Below the pieces are notes generated by a model that saw only the letters and a program-made list of their open reading frames with translations, was not told where the DNA came from and did no database searches. A program made the translations under genes and the position numbers. A stretch of DNA of 64,000 bases from Enterobacter sp. ENT03 (GTDB lineage Bacteria; Pseudomonadota; Gammaproteobacteria; Enterobacterales; Enterobacteriaceae): NCBI RefSeq assembly GCF_019218745.1, contig NZ_JAHUXA010000002.1, positions 124,001 through 188,000 on the forward strand. The letters are read 5' to 3'. Below, piece by piece: positions 32,048 through 40,506 of this stretch (its first letter is position 1; the number at the start of each line of letters is the position of its first letter).

Positions 32048-32815
32048 TTAAAAATCACCGGGTGACATACCCATTACTGAACGGAATGCAGTGGAAAACG
32101 CAGCAGGACAGGAAAAGCCGAGCTGATAGGCAATCTGCTTGATGGGGATGTTTTCGGCGAGAAGATCCAGCGACCGGTATATTCTGGCGCGCTGTTTCCA
32201 TGTTCTGAAGCTGAACCCTGTGTCACGTAAAAACAGGCGTGAAAAGGATCGTTCAGACATGTTAGCAACGTAAGCCATGTCGGTTAAGGAGGCTTCCCAG
32301 CGATGGCTGAGCATGAGTTCTCTGGTTGCACGGAATAATCTCTCATCCTGTGGCAACGGAAGTTCGGCGGCCGCGGAAGGGGACTCTGAGAGAATATCCA
32401 GCAGTAAAACGGCCATTTTTCTTTTTATTGGCCCGTCATATTCTTTCGAGAACAACCCGGCAATTAATTCTTTCACAAGTGAAGTCGCGGTTATCACATG
32501 AACCTGGGCGTGACGTGTGAAATCCCGACACGCCGAAATAAGGCTGCGGCTGACATAAACAGCGCGCAGTTCCGTATGCGATAAAAGTCGATATGAGTGC
32601 TCCATCAGCGGCGGGATCCAGAGCGCGCGTTGAGGGGGAATAACCCATCGCCTTTCTGCGGCTTCAACAAGCATTACGCCTCTGGTCGCAAATAATAATT
32701 GCCCTTCAAGATGGTAATGCGGCGGATCGCACTCTCCACGCTGGTAGGTGATGGCCGTTGCTGACCAGCCCGTTACGTCATCGTGTCTTGGCGCTTTATC
32801 AAAGCTGACTGGCAT
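32048..32815 (-). CDS. AraC-family transcriptional regulator with N-terminal cupin
   Basis: 255 residues. The N-terminal cupin-like sensor (about 15-85, with HYHLEGQLLFATRGVM and IPPQRALWIPPLMEHSY) is followed by a C-terminal AraC double helix-turn-helix (about 165-255, with SLTDMAYVANMSERSFSRLFLRDTGFSF and IKQIAYQLGFSCPAAFSTAFRSVMG). This is the layout of small regulators that control a neighbouring efflux or metabolic gene. The divergent amidotransferase gene at 32.9 kb is a candidate target. The ligand is unknown. Confidence 0.88.
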   Translation of the reverse strand: MPVSFDKAPRHDDVTGWSATAITYQRGECDPPHYHLEGQLLFATRGVMLVEAAERRWVIPPQRALWIPPLMEHSYRLLSHTELRAVYVSRSLISACRDFTRHAQVHVITATSLVKELIAGLFSKEYDGPIKRKMAVLLLDILSESPSAAAELPLPQDERLFRATRELMLSHRWEASLTDMAYVANMSERSFSRLFLRDTGFSFRTWKQRARIYRSLDLLAENIPIKQIAYQLGFSCPAAFSTAFRSVMGMSPGDF

Positions 32816-32924
32816 CTCAGATTAAAACCTCAGGTTTACTATGAACCGGCTGACGTTACCCGGTCAGAATGCTGCCGGGGCAACGGGCGATGAATCAAAC
32901 ATTTAACAAGCATTTCAGGAGTCT

Positions 32925-33665
32925 ATGCCAGTGCGAGTTCATTTTATTGTGCATGAAAGTTTCGAAGCGCCCGCGGCTTTCGAAACCTGGGCCGTGCTGC
33001 GCGGTCATGAGGTCACTTTTTCCCGCGTTTATGCGGGTCAAAAACTGCCCGAAGATGTGCGGGGTATCGATCTGTTAATCGTGATGGGTGGACCTCAGGA
33101 TCCTTCTGTCACAATGGATGAATGTCCCTATTTTGATGCCAGTGCCGAGCAGTTCCTGATCGCCTGCGCAGCTCGTGCGGGGAAAGCCATCGTGGGGGTC
33201 TGTCTGGGCGCGCAGCTGATTGGCGAAGCGCTGGGGGCGCCTTTCGAGCACAGTCCGGAAAAAGAGATCGGCAAGTTCCCCCTATTTATGACCCAGAGCG
33301 GCGAGAAGCACACGTTGTTTTCTCATTTCGGCCATAAGCTTGATGTTGGACACTGGCATAACGACATGCCAGGGCTCACGCCTGAGGCGGAAATCCTTGC
33401 CTACAGCGCAGGCTGTCCACGCCAGATTGTGGCCTATTCAGAGCTGATCTTCGGTTTTCAGTGTCATCTGGAACTTACCCCGGAGGTCGTCGATTTACTG
33501 ATCGCACACGCCGACAGCGATTTACGCCGGGCTGCAGACTATCGCTTCGTCCAGTCACCCGAAGAATTACGCGCCAACGACTACAGTGAAATGAACAGGC
33601 ACTTATTCACCTTCCTCGATAAGCTCGAAAAACGCTACGTCCAGTCACGGGCATCGCTTTATTAA
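32925..33665 (+). CDS. Class I glutamine amidotransferase-like protein
   Basis: 246 residues of the GATase1 fold. The nucleophile Cys93 lies in GVCLGAQLIGEALG, and the catalytic His181 and Glu183 lie in FGFQCHLELTPE. The full triad is present. Stand-alone members of this GMP-synthase-like group are often annotated as amidotransferases but rarely have a known acceptor. It is divergent from the AraC regulator, with about 110 bases between them, which suggests regulation by it. Confidence 0.82.
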   Translation: MPVRVHFIVHESFEAPAAFETWAVLRGHEVTFSRVYAGQKLPEDVRGIDLLIVMGGPQDPSVTMDECPYFDASAEQFLIACAARAGKAIVGVCLGAQLIGEALGAPFEHSPEKEIGKFPLFMTQSGEKHTLFSHFGHKLDVGHWHNDMPGLTPEAEILAYSAGCPRQIVAYSELIFGFQCHLELTPEVVDLLIAHADSDLRRAADYRFVQSPEELRANDYSEMNRHLFTFLDKLEKRYVQSRASLY

Positions 33666-33787
33666 CCGCAACGGGAAACCGTAATCTCATAACGCCCGAT
33701 CAGGCGGAACCGAAGACTCAGTGGGACGGTTATTCTGTCGTGCCAACGGTGGTGACCAGCCGATGAAACCGGCCGGTCACTCATCCG

Positions 33788-34795
33788 TTATTTCAGATGT
33801 TCTTTCAGTTCTCCCGCAGCCTGACCCAGAGCGGTTCGCACGGCAGGAACATCACTCAGCGCATTAAGCAAACCATAATCATGGATCAGACCGTTATAGC
33901 GGGTCACGGTCACGTTAACGCCCGCGGCATCGAGCTTACGGCCAAATGCCTCACCCTCATCACGAAGTACGTCAAATTCGGCAGTCTGGATCAGCGTAGG
34001 CGGCAACCCTCGCAACTGCTCACTCGTTGCGCGTAGCGGAGAGGCGAGAATATTGCTGCGATCGCTCTCTTTTGTTGTATAGGCATCCCAGAACCACTTC
34101 ATCATGTTCCGTGTCAGGAAATAGCCGTTCTGATACTGCTGATATGAAGCGGTATCAAAGCTGGCATCAGTGACGGGCCACAGCATGACATCGAAGCGAA
34201 TGGCAGGGGACTTATGCTGTTTGGCCTGAAGCGCCACGGCTGCAACCATGTTTCCTCCCACGCTGTTACCAACCAGCGCTAAACGTTTACCGTCAACGCC
34301 GATTTCATTGCCGTGTTCAGCAACCCAACGGGTCGCAGCATAAGCCTGGTTAATCGCGACAGGAAAATGTGCTTCCGGGGAGGGAGTGTAGTTAACAAAA
34401 ACGGCCGCAGCGCCGGATCCGCTGACCAGGTCGCGAACGAGCCGCTCATGCGTGGCGAAATCGCCCAGGACCCAGCCGCCACCGTGGAAGAACATGAACA
34501 CGGGCAGGGTTCCCTGCACGTTGTGCGGCCTGACGATGTTCAGCGTTATACTTTTCCCGTCGATAGTGATTGTTTTCTCACTGACATCAGCGGCGGGCAG
34601 CGTTGCTCCTTTCTGCGCATCGATCAAGACCTGACGTGCTGCCTGTGGGGGCAATTGTTCGATGGGCGTTCCTCCGCTGTTGTTCAGCGCCTCCAGGAAT
34701 TGCCGGACATGACGTTCTGGTATGGATGTATCAGCAAGGCAGTTGGCCGAAACGGCTGCGATAGCAGCGGACAGTAAAGCAGTTTTGATAGTCAT
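33788..34795 (-). CDS. Secreted alpha/beta hydrolase (HSL/Aes-type esterase)
   Basis: 335 residues from the ATG at 34795, chosen for its AAGGATG SD and a clear signal peptide (MTIKTALLSAAIAAVSANCLADT). The open frame upstream adds unlikely residues. It has the oxyanion HGGGW at 104-108, nucleophile Ser178 in GNSVGG, and C-terminal Asp/His in EFDVLRDEGEAF and GLIHDYG. These are the hallmarks of the hormone-sensitive-lipase family that cleaves short-chain esters. Export to the periplasm is inferred from the signal peptide. The natural substrate is unknown. Confidence 0.85.
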   Translation of the reverse strand: MTIKTALLSAAIAAVSANCLADTSIPERHVRQFLEALNNSGGTPIEQLPPQAARQVLIDAQKGATLPAADVSEKTITIDGKSITLNIVRPHNVQGTLPVFMFFHGGGWVLGDFATHERLVRDLVSGSGAAAVFVNYTPSPEAHFPVAINQAYAATRWVAEHGNEIGVDGKRLALVGNSVGGNMVAAVALQAKQHKSPAIRFDVMLWPVTDASFDTASYQQYQNGYFLTRNMMKWFWDAYTTKESDRSNILASPLRATSEQLRGLPPTLIQTAEFDVLRDEGEAFGRKLDAAGVNVTVTRYNGLIHDYGLLNALSDVPAVRTALGQAAGELKEHLK

Positions 34796-35001
34796 TATGT
34801 CATCCTTGTGAATATGCTTGCGATTAAATCGTGCGCTACTTAATTGAGGAAAAAAACTCAGGCATGTTGCCACCCTGAGAAAAGCTCCGCCTGTTCAATG
34901 GGAAATCCATGCCGTTGCAACCGGCATAACTCAACATCTCACCAACGGGATAAGCGTCCGGCCGTGACAGCAGACTGGCGCCCAATGAGGGAAAACAGAA
35001 A

Positions 35002-35478
35002 TTACAGGCCCAGTTCCGATAAACCAGGATGATCATCCGGACGACGTCCCAGAGGCCAGTGGAACTTGCGCTCACTTTCTTTGATAGGCATGTCATTGAT
35101 ACAGGCGTAGCGGTGATGCATCAGTCCGTCTTCACCAAATTCCCAGTTTTCGTTGCCGTAAGAACGGAACCAGTTACCGGAGTCATCGCGCCACTCATAA
35201 GCGTACCGGACAGCAATACGGTCACCGTCAAAGGCCCACAGCTCCTTGATAAGACGGTACTCCAGCTCTTTTTTCCATTTGCGCTCAAGGAAACCCCGGG
35301 CCTCGTCACGATTGTTTGCAAACTCTGCGCGGTTGCGCCATTTGGTGTCGAGAGAATACGCGAGGGACACTTTATCGGCATCGCGGGTGTTCCAGCCATC
35401 TTCCGCAAGTCTGACTTTTTCAAGGGCTGACTCGCGGGTGAACGGCGGCAGTGGCGGACGAATCTGTGAATCGGACAT
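35002..35478 (-). CDS. NTF2-like DUF1348 family protein
   Basis: 158 residues: [29 protein letters not shown], then [32 protein letters not shown], then [18 protein letters not shown]. This pattern is that of DUF1348 (SnoaL/NTF2-fold) proteins of unknown enzymatic role. A GGAGG SD lies nine bases before the ATG. It stands 64 bases downstream of the TetR-like gene on the same strand and may have been its target. Confidence 0.85.
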   Translation of the reverse strand: MSDSQIRPPLPPFTRESALEKVRLAEDGWNTRDADKVSLAYSLDTKWRNRAEFANNRDEARGFLERKWKKELEYRLIKELWAFDGDRIAVRYAYEWRDDSGNWFRSYGNENWEFGEDGLMHHRYACINDMPIKESERKFHWPLGRRPDDHPGLSELGL

Positions 35479-35542
35479 GGTGGTGCCTCCAGGATAATTG
35501 GATACTTCAGTTAGTGTTTCATCTTTGGAACCCAGCCCCCTG

Positions 35543-36103
35543 CTACGGGAGCTGTTTCAGTAATAGCTGAGCGACATCTCTTGCATCGTCGGCGGCGCTG
35601 TAATCGCCCATAACACGCGACATCGTGATGGCGCCTTCAATCAGTATCAGCAGTTGCCGGGCCAGCGGTAACGGCTGCGCCGTATTTAGCTGGCCGGTAA
35701 GTTCAAGCACGTAGTCCAGCAGTTTCTGTTTGTGCAGTTTGGCTATCTGACGAACCGGATCGGCCGGATCTCCCACTTCGCCTGCCGTATTGATATACGC
35801 GCATCCGTGATACCCCTCGGACTCGAACCAGCCTTTAAGCACGGTGAACATATTCAGGATGCGATCCTCCGGCGTAGCCGCTTTGTCACATTCGGTCCTG
35901 AACCACGCCATCCAGCGCACATCACGCGCATTCAGCGCCGCGGCAGCCACCTCGTCCTTGTTGGTGAAATGGCGATAAATACTTTTCCGGGCCACACCTG
36001 ACGTCTTCACCAGCAGAGTTAGGCTTTGCGTCGTTACGAATTCTTCCTGTTGCGGAAGGCCGCCACTTTCATACGATTTCCGCAGGTCGCCATACTGCAC
36101 CAC
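35543..36103 (-). pseudogene. TetR-family regulator lacking its first helix
   Basis: The readable family part starts at TTQSLTLLVKTSGVARKSIYRHFTNKDEV, the helix-turn-helix of TetR regulators, and continues through a normal ligand domain. The helix-1 segment that should precede it (an ILDAALELFxxxGF-type sequence) is missing. In its place the frame runs back into the 3' end of the CGNR gene (overlap 36034-36103). The gene has probably lost its 5' end by a deletion that joined it to its neighbour. A shortened protein may still be made, but no good SD is visible. Confidence 0.6.
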
Positions 36104-36609
36104 CGGCGGCGATGCGATTTACTCAAATCGTGAAAAAGCAAAATACAGTTATGGGCTTCGCACTGACGCACATATGCAAATTTGTCGTCCGTGACCAGTT
36201 TCACCAGGGCGTCTGCAACAGGCCACAGAAGGCTGGCGGGGCTGCGCGCGTTTGCCCGGACATCGACGCGGTATCGCTGTGCCCCTTCATCCCATTGCAG
36301 TCTCGTCTCAGGATGTCCTTTCCCGAGCACGCTGTTAACCACGGTCAGGTCAGCGGCAACGGACGCCATAGCGGCATGCACCACTGTTCTGGCGGCGTCA
36401 CGGAGCAGGCGTGCTTCTGCCAGTAATCCGGCAGGTGCCTCAGTGCCGTTCGGCACCAGGCCTGCGGTTTCCAGCCACTCCAGGACACAGAGATCGTTTT
36501 CAAAACAATCATGCCGTTCATCACCCGTCCCGTACTCGGTGTTAATAAAATCCAGCGCGAGGTTATCGGCCAGAAAAAGAGGCGGAGAAGAAAGATGTTT
36601 AAATTCCAT
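36034..36609 (-). CDS. CGNR zinc-finger (ABATE-domain) transcriptional regulator
   Basis: 191 residues. The N-terminal ABATE/stress-response ligand domain (LADNLALDFINTEYGTG) is followed by the C-terminal CGNR zinc finger. The finger has Cys-X4-Cys in QCEAHNCILLF, then RRRWCSMATCGNRMKVAAF. The family represses or activates neighbouring stress or catabolic genes. The alpha/beta hydrolase starts divergently 91 bases away, across a palindrome, and is the likely target. Its 3' end overlaps the truncated TetR gene. Confidence 0.88.
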   Translation of the reverse strand: MEFKHLSSPPLFLADNLALDFINTEYGTGDERHDCFENDLCVLEWLETAGLVPNGTEAPAGLLAEARLLRDAARTVVHAAMASVAADLTVVNSVLGKGHPETRLQWDEGAQRYRVDVRANARSPASLLWPVADALVKLVTDDKFAYVRQCEAHNCILLFHDLSKSHRRRWCSMATCGNRMKVAAFRNRKNS

Positions 36610-36635
36610 AACTATCCGTAACTCATAAAATCATT

Positions 36636-36689
36636 TTGACAGGTTACCAGATTTACCTGTAACCTTCAATTTAACACTTTAAAGGTTAC
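36636..36689 (+). promoter_or_regulatory. Operator palindrome between the CGNR regulator and hydrolase genes
   Basis: AGGTTAC (36641-36647) and GTAACCT (36659-36665) form a perfect inverted repeat with 11 bases between. A third AGGTTAC lies at 36683-36689. The first copy overlaps a TTGACA (36636-36641) that could be the -35 box of the hydrolase promoter. This is a probable binding site for the CGNR or TetR regulator. Confidence 0.55.
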
Positions 36690-36700
36690 ATGAGGTTATT

Positions 36701-37627
36701 ATGGTTTCTCTCACTTCTGGATTGCCTGCGGCAGATACTGCCTCCGCTCCGTCAACGAAGCAGGTACATTACCGCTATAAACAGGCCGGCGAGGTTAACG
36801 TTTTCTACCGTGAGGCCGGTGATGCCGCATCACCCGTGCTGCTGATGCTTCATGGTTTCGCGGGCTCATCATTTATGTTTCGTGACCTGATAGCGCAGCT
36901 GGCCGATCGCTATCATCTGATCGCGCCGGACCTGCCCGCTTTTGGTTTTACCGAGGCGCCGGAGAAGGGAGCGTATGCCTACACCTTTGACCAGCTTGCG
37001 GAAACCATTGGCCGCTTCACCGAGGCGCTGGGTCTGGATAGCTATGCGCTGATGGTTCACGACTACGGCGCGCCTGTCGGGTGGCGACTGGCGGCAGCAC
37101 ACCCGGAGCGGGTAACCGCGATAATTTCCCAGAACGGCAATGCCTACGAAGAGGGACTGGGAGACGCCTGGGCGCCCATTCAGCGATACTGGCGCGACCC
37201 TACGCCGGAAAACCGCAGTGCATTGCAGGAATTTCCTACGCCGGCCTCCATCAAATGGCAGTATCTGGAAGGCGTTGCCGACCGGTCCCTGGTTTCTCCT
37301 GATGGTTATACGCTGGAGGGGCTACAGATTTCGCGGCCGGGCAATGCAGAGATACAGCTGGACCTGTTGCTGGATTACGCTTCGAATGTGGAAAAGTATC
37401 CCGCCTTCCAGCGTTATTTCCGTGAATACCAGCCACCATTGCTGGCCGTATGGGGAAAACACGATCCGTTTTTCCTGGCGGCGGGGGCTGAAGCCTGGAA
37501 GCGCGATCTGCCGAAAGCGGAGATCCATTTTTATGACACCGGCCACTTCGCGCTTGAAACCCATGCTAAAGAAATAGGTATGGACGTTCGTGATTTTCTG
37601 GACCGGCATGTCCGCAAGTCAGACTGA
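36701..37627 (+). CDS. Alpha/beta hydrolase (dehalogenase/epoxide-hydrolase-like)
   Basis: 308 residues. The oxyanion HGFAGSS is at 51-57. The nucleophile position is Asp121 in MVHDYGAPVGW, as in haloalkane dehalogenases and epoxide hydrolases rather than serine esterases. The C-terminal DTGHFALE supplies the catalytic His. A lid domain (about 150-235) fits the same group. The first 20 residues are Ser/Ala-rich and not a clear signal peptide. The true substrate cannot be read from the sequence. Confidence 0.85.
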   Translation: MVSLTSGLPAADTASAPSTKQVHYRYKQAGEVNVFYREAGDAASPVLLMLHGFAGSSFMFRDLIAQLADRYHLIAPDLPAFGFTEAPEKGAYAYTFDQLAETIGRFTEALGLDSYALMVHDYGAPVGWRLAAAHPERVTAIISQNGNAYEEGLGDAWAPIQRYWRDPTPENRSALQEFPTPASIKWQYLEGVADRSLVSPDGYTLEGLQISRPGNAEIQLDLLLDYASNVEKYPAFQRYFREYQPPLLAVWGKHDPFFLAAGAEAWKRDLPKAEIHFYDTGHFALETHAKEIGMDVRDFLDRHVRKSD

Positions 37628-37651
37628 CATCGCCACCTGCGCGCCCGGCTA

Positions 37652-38584
37652 TTAACGGCGTTCGCGCAGTGCGGCAATATCCCGTGGCGTGGTCCGGCAG
37701 CAGCCGCCGATCAGTTTCGCCCCCGCCTCTATCCACTGTGGCAAATACCCCGCTAAGGTGTCACAGGTATCGCTATGCGAATGCCACGCTTTAGTCACGG
37801 CATCATAGGTTTCACCGGAATTAGGATAGACCACCAGCGGCAGCGCACTCAGGCTTTGCAGCTGTTTCAGCGCGGCGGTGGTGCGGTTAAGCGCAATACA
37901 GTTGATACCCAGCGCCACCACCTGCGCACTGGCTGACAGCGTTTCCACCACCTGCGCAAGCGGCGTGCCATCGCTTAAATGCTGCTCATCACGTAAGGTA
38001 AAGGAGAACCACGCCCGCGCCTCGGGATAATCCGCCAGCAGCTCCACCAGCGCCGCTGTCTCGGCAAACGAGGGTAAGGTTTCACAGGCCAGCAGATCGG
38101 CGCCTGCCTTCAGCAAGGCTTCAATGCGCGGGCGATGAAAGGCCTTAAATTCAGCGGCGCTGCGCGTGTAATCGCCGCGATACTCAGAACCATCCGCCAG
38201 ATAAGCGCCGTAAGGACCGACGGAACCCGCCACCAGCAGCGGGCCTGCATTTGGGTTTTCCGCAAGACTGATGTCCCGCGCCGCTATCGCCAGCGCCACA
38301 CTTTTCTCAATCAGCGCTCTCGATTGCGCCTCCGTCAGTCCGCGCGCGGCAAAGCCCGCCGGGGTAGCCTGATAACTGGCGGTAATGGCGATCTGCGCCC
38401 CCGCACGGAAGTAGTCCAGATGAACGTCCTGAATAAGGTGAGGATTTTCCATCAAGACTTTGGCAGACCAGAGGCTATCGGCAAGGTTGCAGCCGCGCGC
38501 TTCAAGTTCAGTAGCCAGCGCGCCATCAAGCACGACAAAAGGCTGGCGTTCAAGCAGCGCGGTAAGGGGATTAATCTGCGGCAT
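37652..38584 (-). CDS. mmuM: Homocysteine S-methyltransferase MmuM
   Basis: Uses S-methylmethionine to methylate homocysteine, giving two methionines. The 310 residues equal E. coli MmuM. Zinc ligands are in GINCIALN and the C-terminal GGCCRTTP; the N-terminal [18 protein letters not shown] is the family start. The gene overlaps mmuP by 14 bases. Confidence 0.96.
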   Translation of the reverse strand: MPQINPLTALLERQPFVVLDGALATELEARGCNLADSLWSAKVLMENPHLIQDVHLDYFRAGAQIAITASYQATPAGFAARGLTEAQSRALIEKSVALAIAARDISLAENPNAGPLLVAGSVGPYGAYLADGSEYRGDYTRSAAEFKAFHRPRIEALLKAGADLLACETLPSFAETAALVELLADYPEARAWFSFTLRDEQHLSDGTPLAQVVETLSASAQVVALGINCIALNRTTAALKQLQSLSALPLVVYPNSGETYDAVTKAWHSHSDTCDTLAGYLPQWIEAGAKLIGGCCRTTPRDIAALRERR

Positions 38585-39971
38585 AGTCAGCCTCCTTCGA
38601 TGGGGTTTTATGGGTCAGAAAATAGCTGGCGTAGCAAAGGGCCACAAAAGGCACCCCGCACCAGAGCGCAATGCGCTGATCGGGATCGAACGCCAGACCG
38701 ATACAGGCGAGCAGGCACAGCAGGAAGCCGAGCACCGGCACCAGCGGATACCAGGGCGCACGGTATTGCAATGCGGCGAGCGGCTTACCCGCCTGAATGT
38801 GGCGGCGACGAAAGACAAAATGAGACGCGCAGATGCTAAGCCACACGGCCACCACCGCGAAGCCAGAAATGGCGCTGAGCGCAACGAACACCGTATCAGG
38901 CGCAATGACGCTGGATAACAGCGCCAGCAGGCCGCCGAGCATGGAGACAGACAGCGCCACCAGCGGCACGCCGTTTTTATTCACGCGGGCAAAACAGCGC
39001 GGCAAGGTTTTTTCGTTGGACAGCGACCACAGCATACGACCCGAAGCATAAAGCCCGGAATTGGCGGCAGAAAGAATAGCGGTCAGAATGACAAAGTTAA
39101 AAATATCTGCCGCATAAGGAATGCCTATCTTTTCAAACACCAGCACAAACGGGCTTTTCTCAACGCCTGCCACGTCCATCGGGATCAGCGCCGCGAGCAC
39201 AAAAACGGTGCCGATAAAAAACAAAATCAGGCGCGCGATAGTGGCGCGGATCGCTACCGGAATAGCCTGATGCGGGTTTTCCGTTTCACCCGCCGCGATC
39301 CCGATAAGCTCCGTGCCGGAGAAAGCAAAATTGACCGCCACCATGGTCATCAGAATGGGCAGACCGCCGTGCGGGAACCAGCCCTCGCTGGTGAGGTTGG
39401 TCAGCCCCGGCGCAGGCGATCCGTCTTTCAGGCTGATAAACCCGAAAATCACTCCACAGCCTAAGATAATAAAGACCAGAATGGTGGCGACTTTAATCAG
39501 CGAAAACCAGAATTCCCCTTCGGCGAAAAAGCGCGTGGAAATGGCGTTAAGGGAAAAGATCAGGGCGCAAAACAGGGCGCTCCATATCCACACCGGCACA
39601 TGCGGGAACCAGTACTGCATACAGAATCCGGCGGCGGTAAAGCTCGATCCCAGCGCGACGGTCCAGGTGAGCCAGTACAGCCAGGCCACGGTATAGCCGG
39701 TAGCCGGGCCAAGATAGCGCGCGGCATAGACATGAAAAGCGCCGGTGACGGGCATCGCCACGGAAAGCTCACCCAGGCACTGCATCACCAGCCAGACGAC
39801 CAGCGCCCCAATCAGGTAGGCCAGCAGCGTGCCTGCCGCGCCGGTGGTCGAAATGATGTATCCCGTATTAAAAAATAACCCGGTACCAATCACACCGCCC
39901 AGCGACAGCATGATCAAATGCCGCGTCTTCATGGTGCGCCTTAGCTCTCCGCTCTGTGGTTCTGTTTGCAT
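38571..39971 (-). CDS. mmuP: S-methylmethionine permease MmuP
   Basis: Amino-acid/polyamine/cation (APC) family transporter with about 12 membrane segments, importing S-methylmethionine, a plant-derived methyl donor. The 466 residues match E. coli MmuP (467). The start [37 protein letters not shown] contains the family's GGVIGTGLF loop. It heads the mmuPM operon, with a MetJ operator directly upstream. Confidence 0.95.
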   Translation of the reverse strand: MQTEPQSGELRRTMKTRHLIMLSLGGVIGTGLFFNTGYIISTTGAAGTLLAYLIGALVVWLVMQCLGELSVAMPVTGAFHVYAARYLGPATGYTVAWLYWLTWTVALGSSFTAAGFCMQYWFPHVPVWIWSALFCALIFSLNAISTRFFAEGEFWFSLIKVATILVFIILGCGVIFGFISLKDGSPAPGLTNLTSEGWFPHGGLPILMTMVAVNFAFSGTELIGIAAGETENPHQAIPVAIRATIARLILFFIGTVFVLAALIPMDVAGVEKSPFVLVFEKIGIPYAADIFNFVILTAILSAANSGLYASGRMLWSLSNEKTLPRCFARVNKNGVPLVALSVSMLGGLLALLSSVIAPDTVFVALSAISGFAVVAVWLSICASHFVFRRRHIQAGKPLAALQYRAPWYPLVPVLGFLLCLLACIGLAFDPDQRIALWCGVPFVALCYASYFLTHKTPSKEADYAAD

Positions 39972-39981
39972 ATCACCTTCT

Positions 39982-40013
39982 AAACGTATGGATGTCTATA
40001 TGTCTACATGCCG
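39982..40013 (-). promoter_or_regulatory. Tandem MetJ operator before mmuP
   Basis: Four adjacent 8-base units, AAACGTAT, GGATGTCT, ATATGTCT and ACATGCCG, match the met box AGACGTCT at 6, 6, 6 and 4 positions. They begin ten bases upstream of the mmuP start. Head-to-tail met boxes are how MetJ binds. mmuPM is part of the MetJ regulon in E. coli. Confidence 0.75.
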
Positions 40014-40506
40014 TTATTTATAACGTGAATGTTAACAAAAGACCAGCATCACGCGCAGACAGCAGGAGCATGGGCTCCTGATGAACGGTTGGCTGCAAGA
40101 TAGTGAAATTTTTCGTGGAAGCGGTGAATAGTTAAAAAACCAATAAACAACAGCCCTTGTTTATTTTTACGCGGTTATGAATTGATAAACCTCGCAAATA
40201 AAATAGCAATGATAGGTCTTTATTATTTTTTGAGATATTTTATTAGCCCGATCTTACCGCATTTATTTATGCATAAATCGGTGAAAGCGAATCGCAACGC
40301 CGCCAGGATTAATCTTATAATCAGGATTAATGATTTATCTTTCCGTGCGTTTGCTAATAAACCTCTATTCTTAAATTGCACCGCAATCTCTTAATAAAAC
40401 TCTACTTACTGCTGGTTAAACCGAGCGGTTTCCAAATTATTTGTCAATTTTATTTTTCATTCACCTCCCGTGCTGGCATGAAAAGTATCATTGCGGAGGC
40501 ATGGTT
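40014..40506. other. AT-rich gap before the large fusion gene
   Basis: About 490 bases with strong AT bias and no convincing gene; short open frames here have no family pattern. It probably holds the upstream part of the mmuP promoter and the promoter of the fusion gene. No clear terminator or RNA gene is visible. Confidence 0.4.

Noticed and set aside
34836-35096. 86-codon minus-strand frame between the esterase and DUF1348 genes
   Set aside because: It overlaps the end of the DUF1348 gene, has no SD and has an irregular composition.
40182-40394. 70-codon frame upstream of the fusion gene
   Set aside because: It lies in AT-rich DNA, has no good SD, shows no family pattern and overlaps the probable promoter region.
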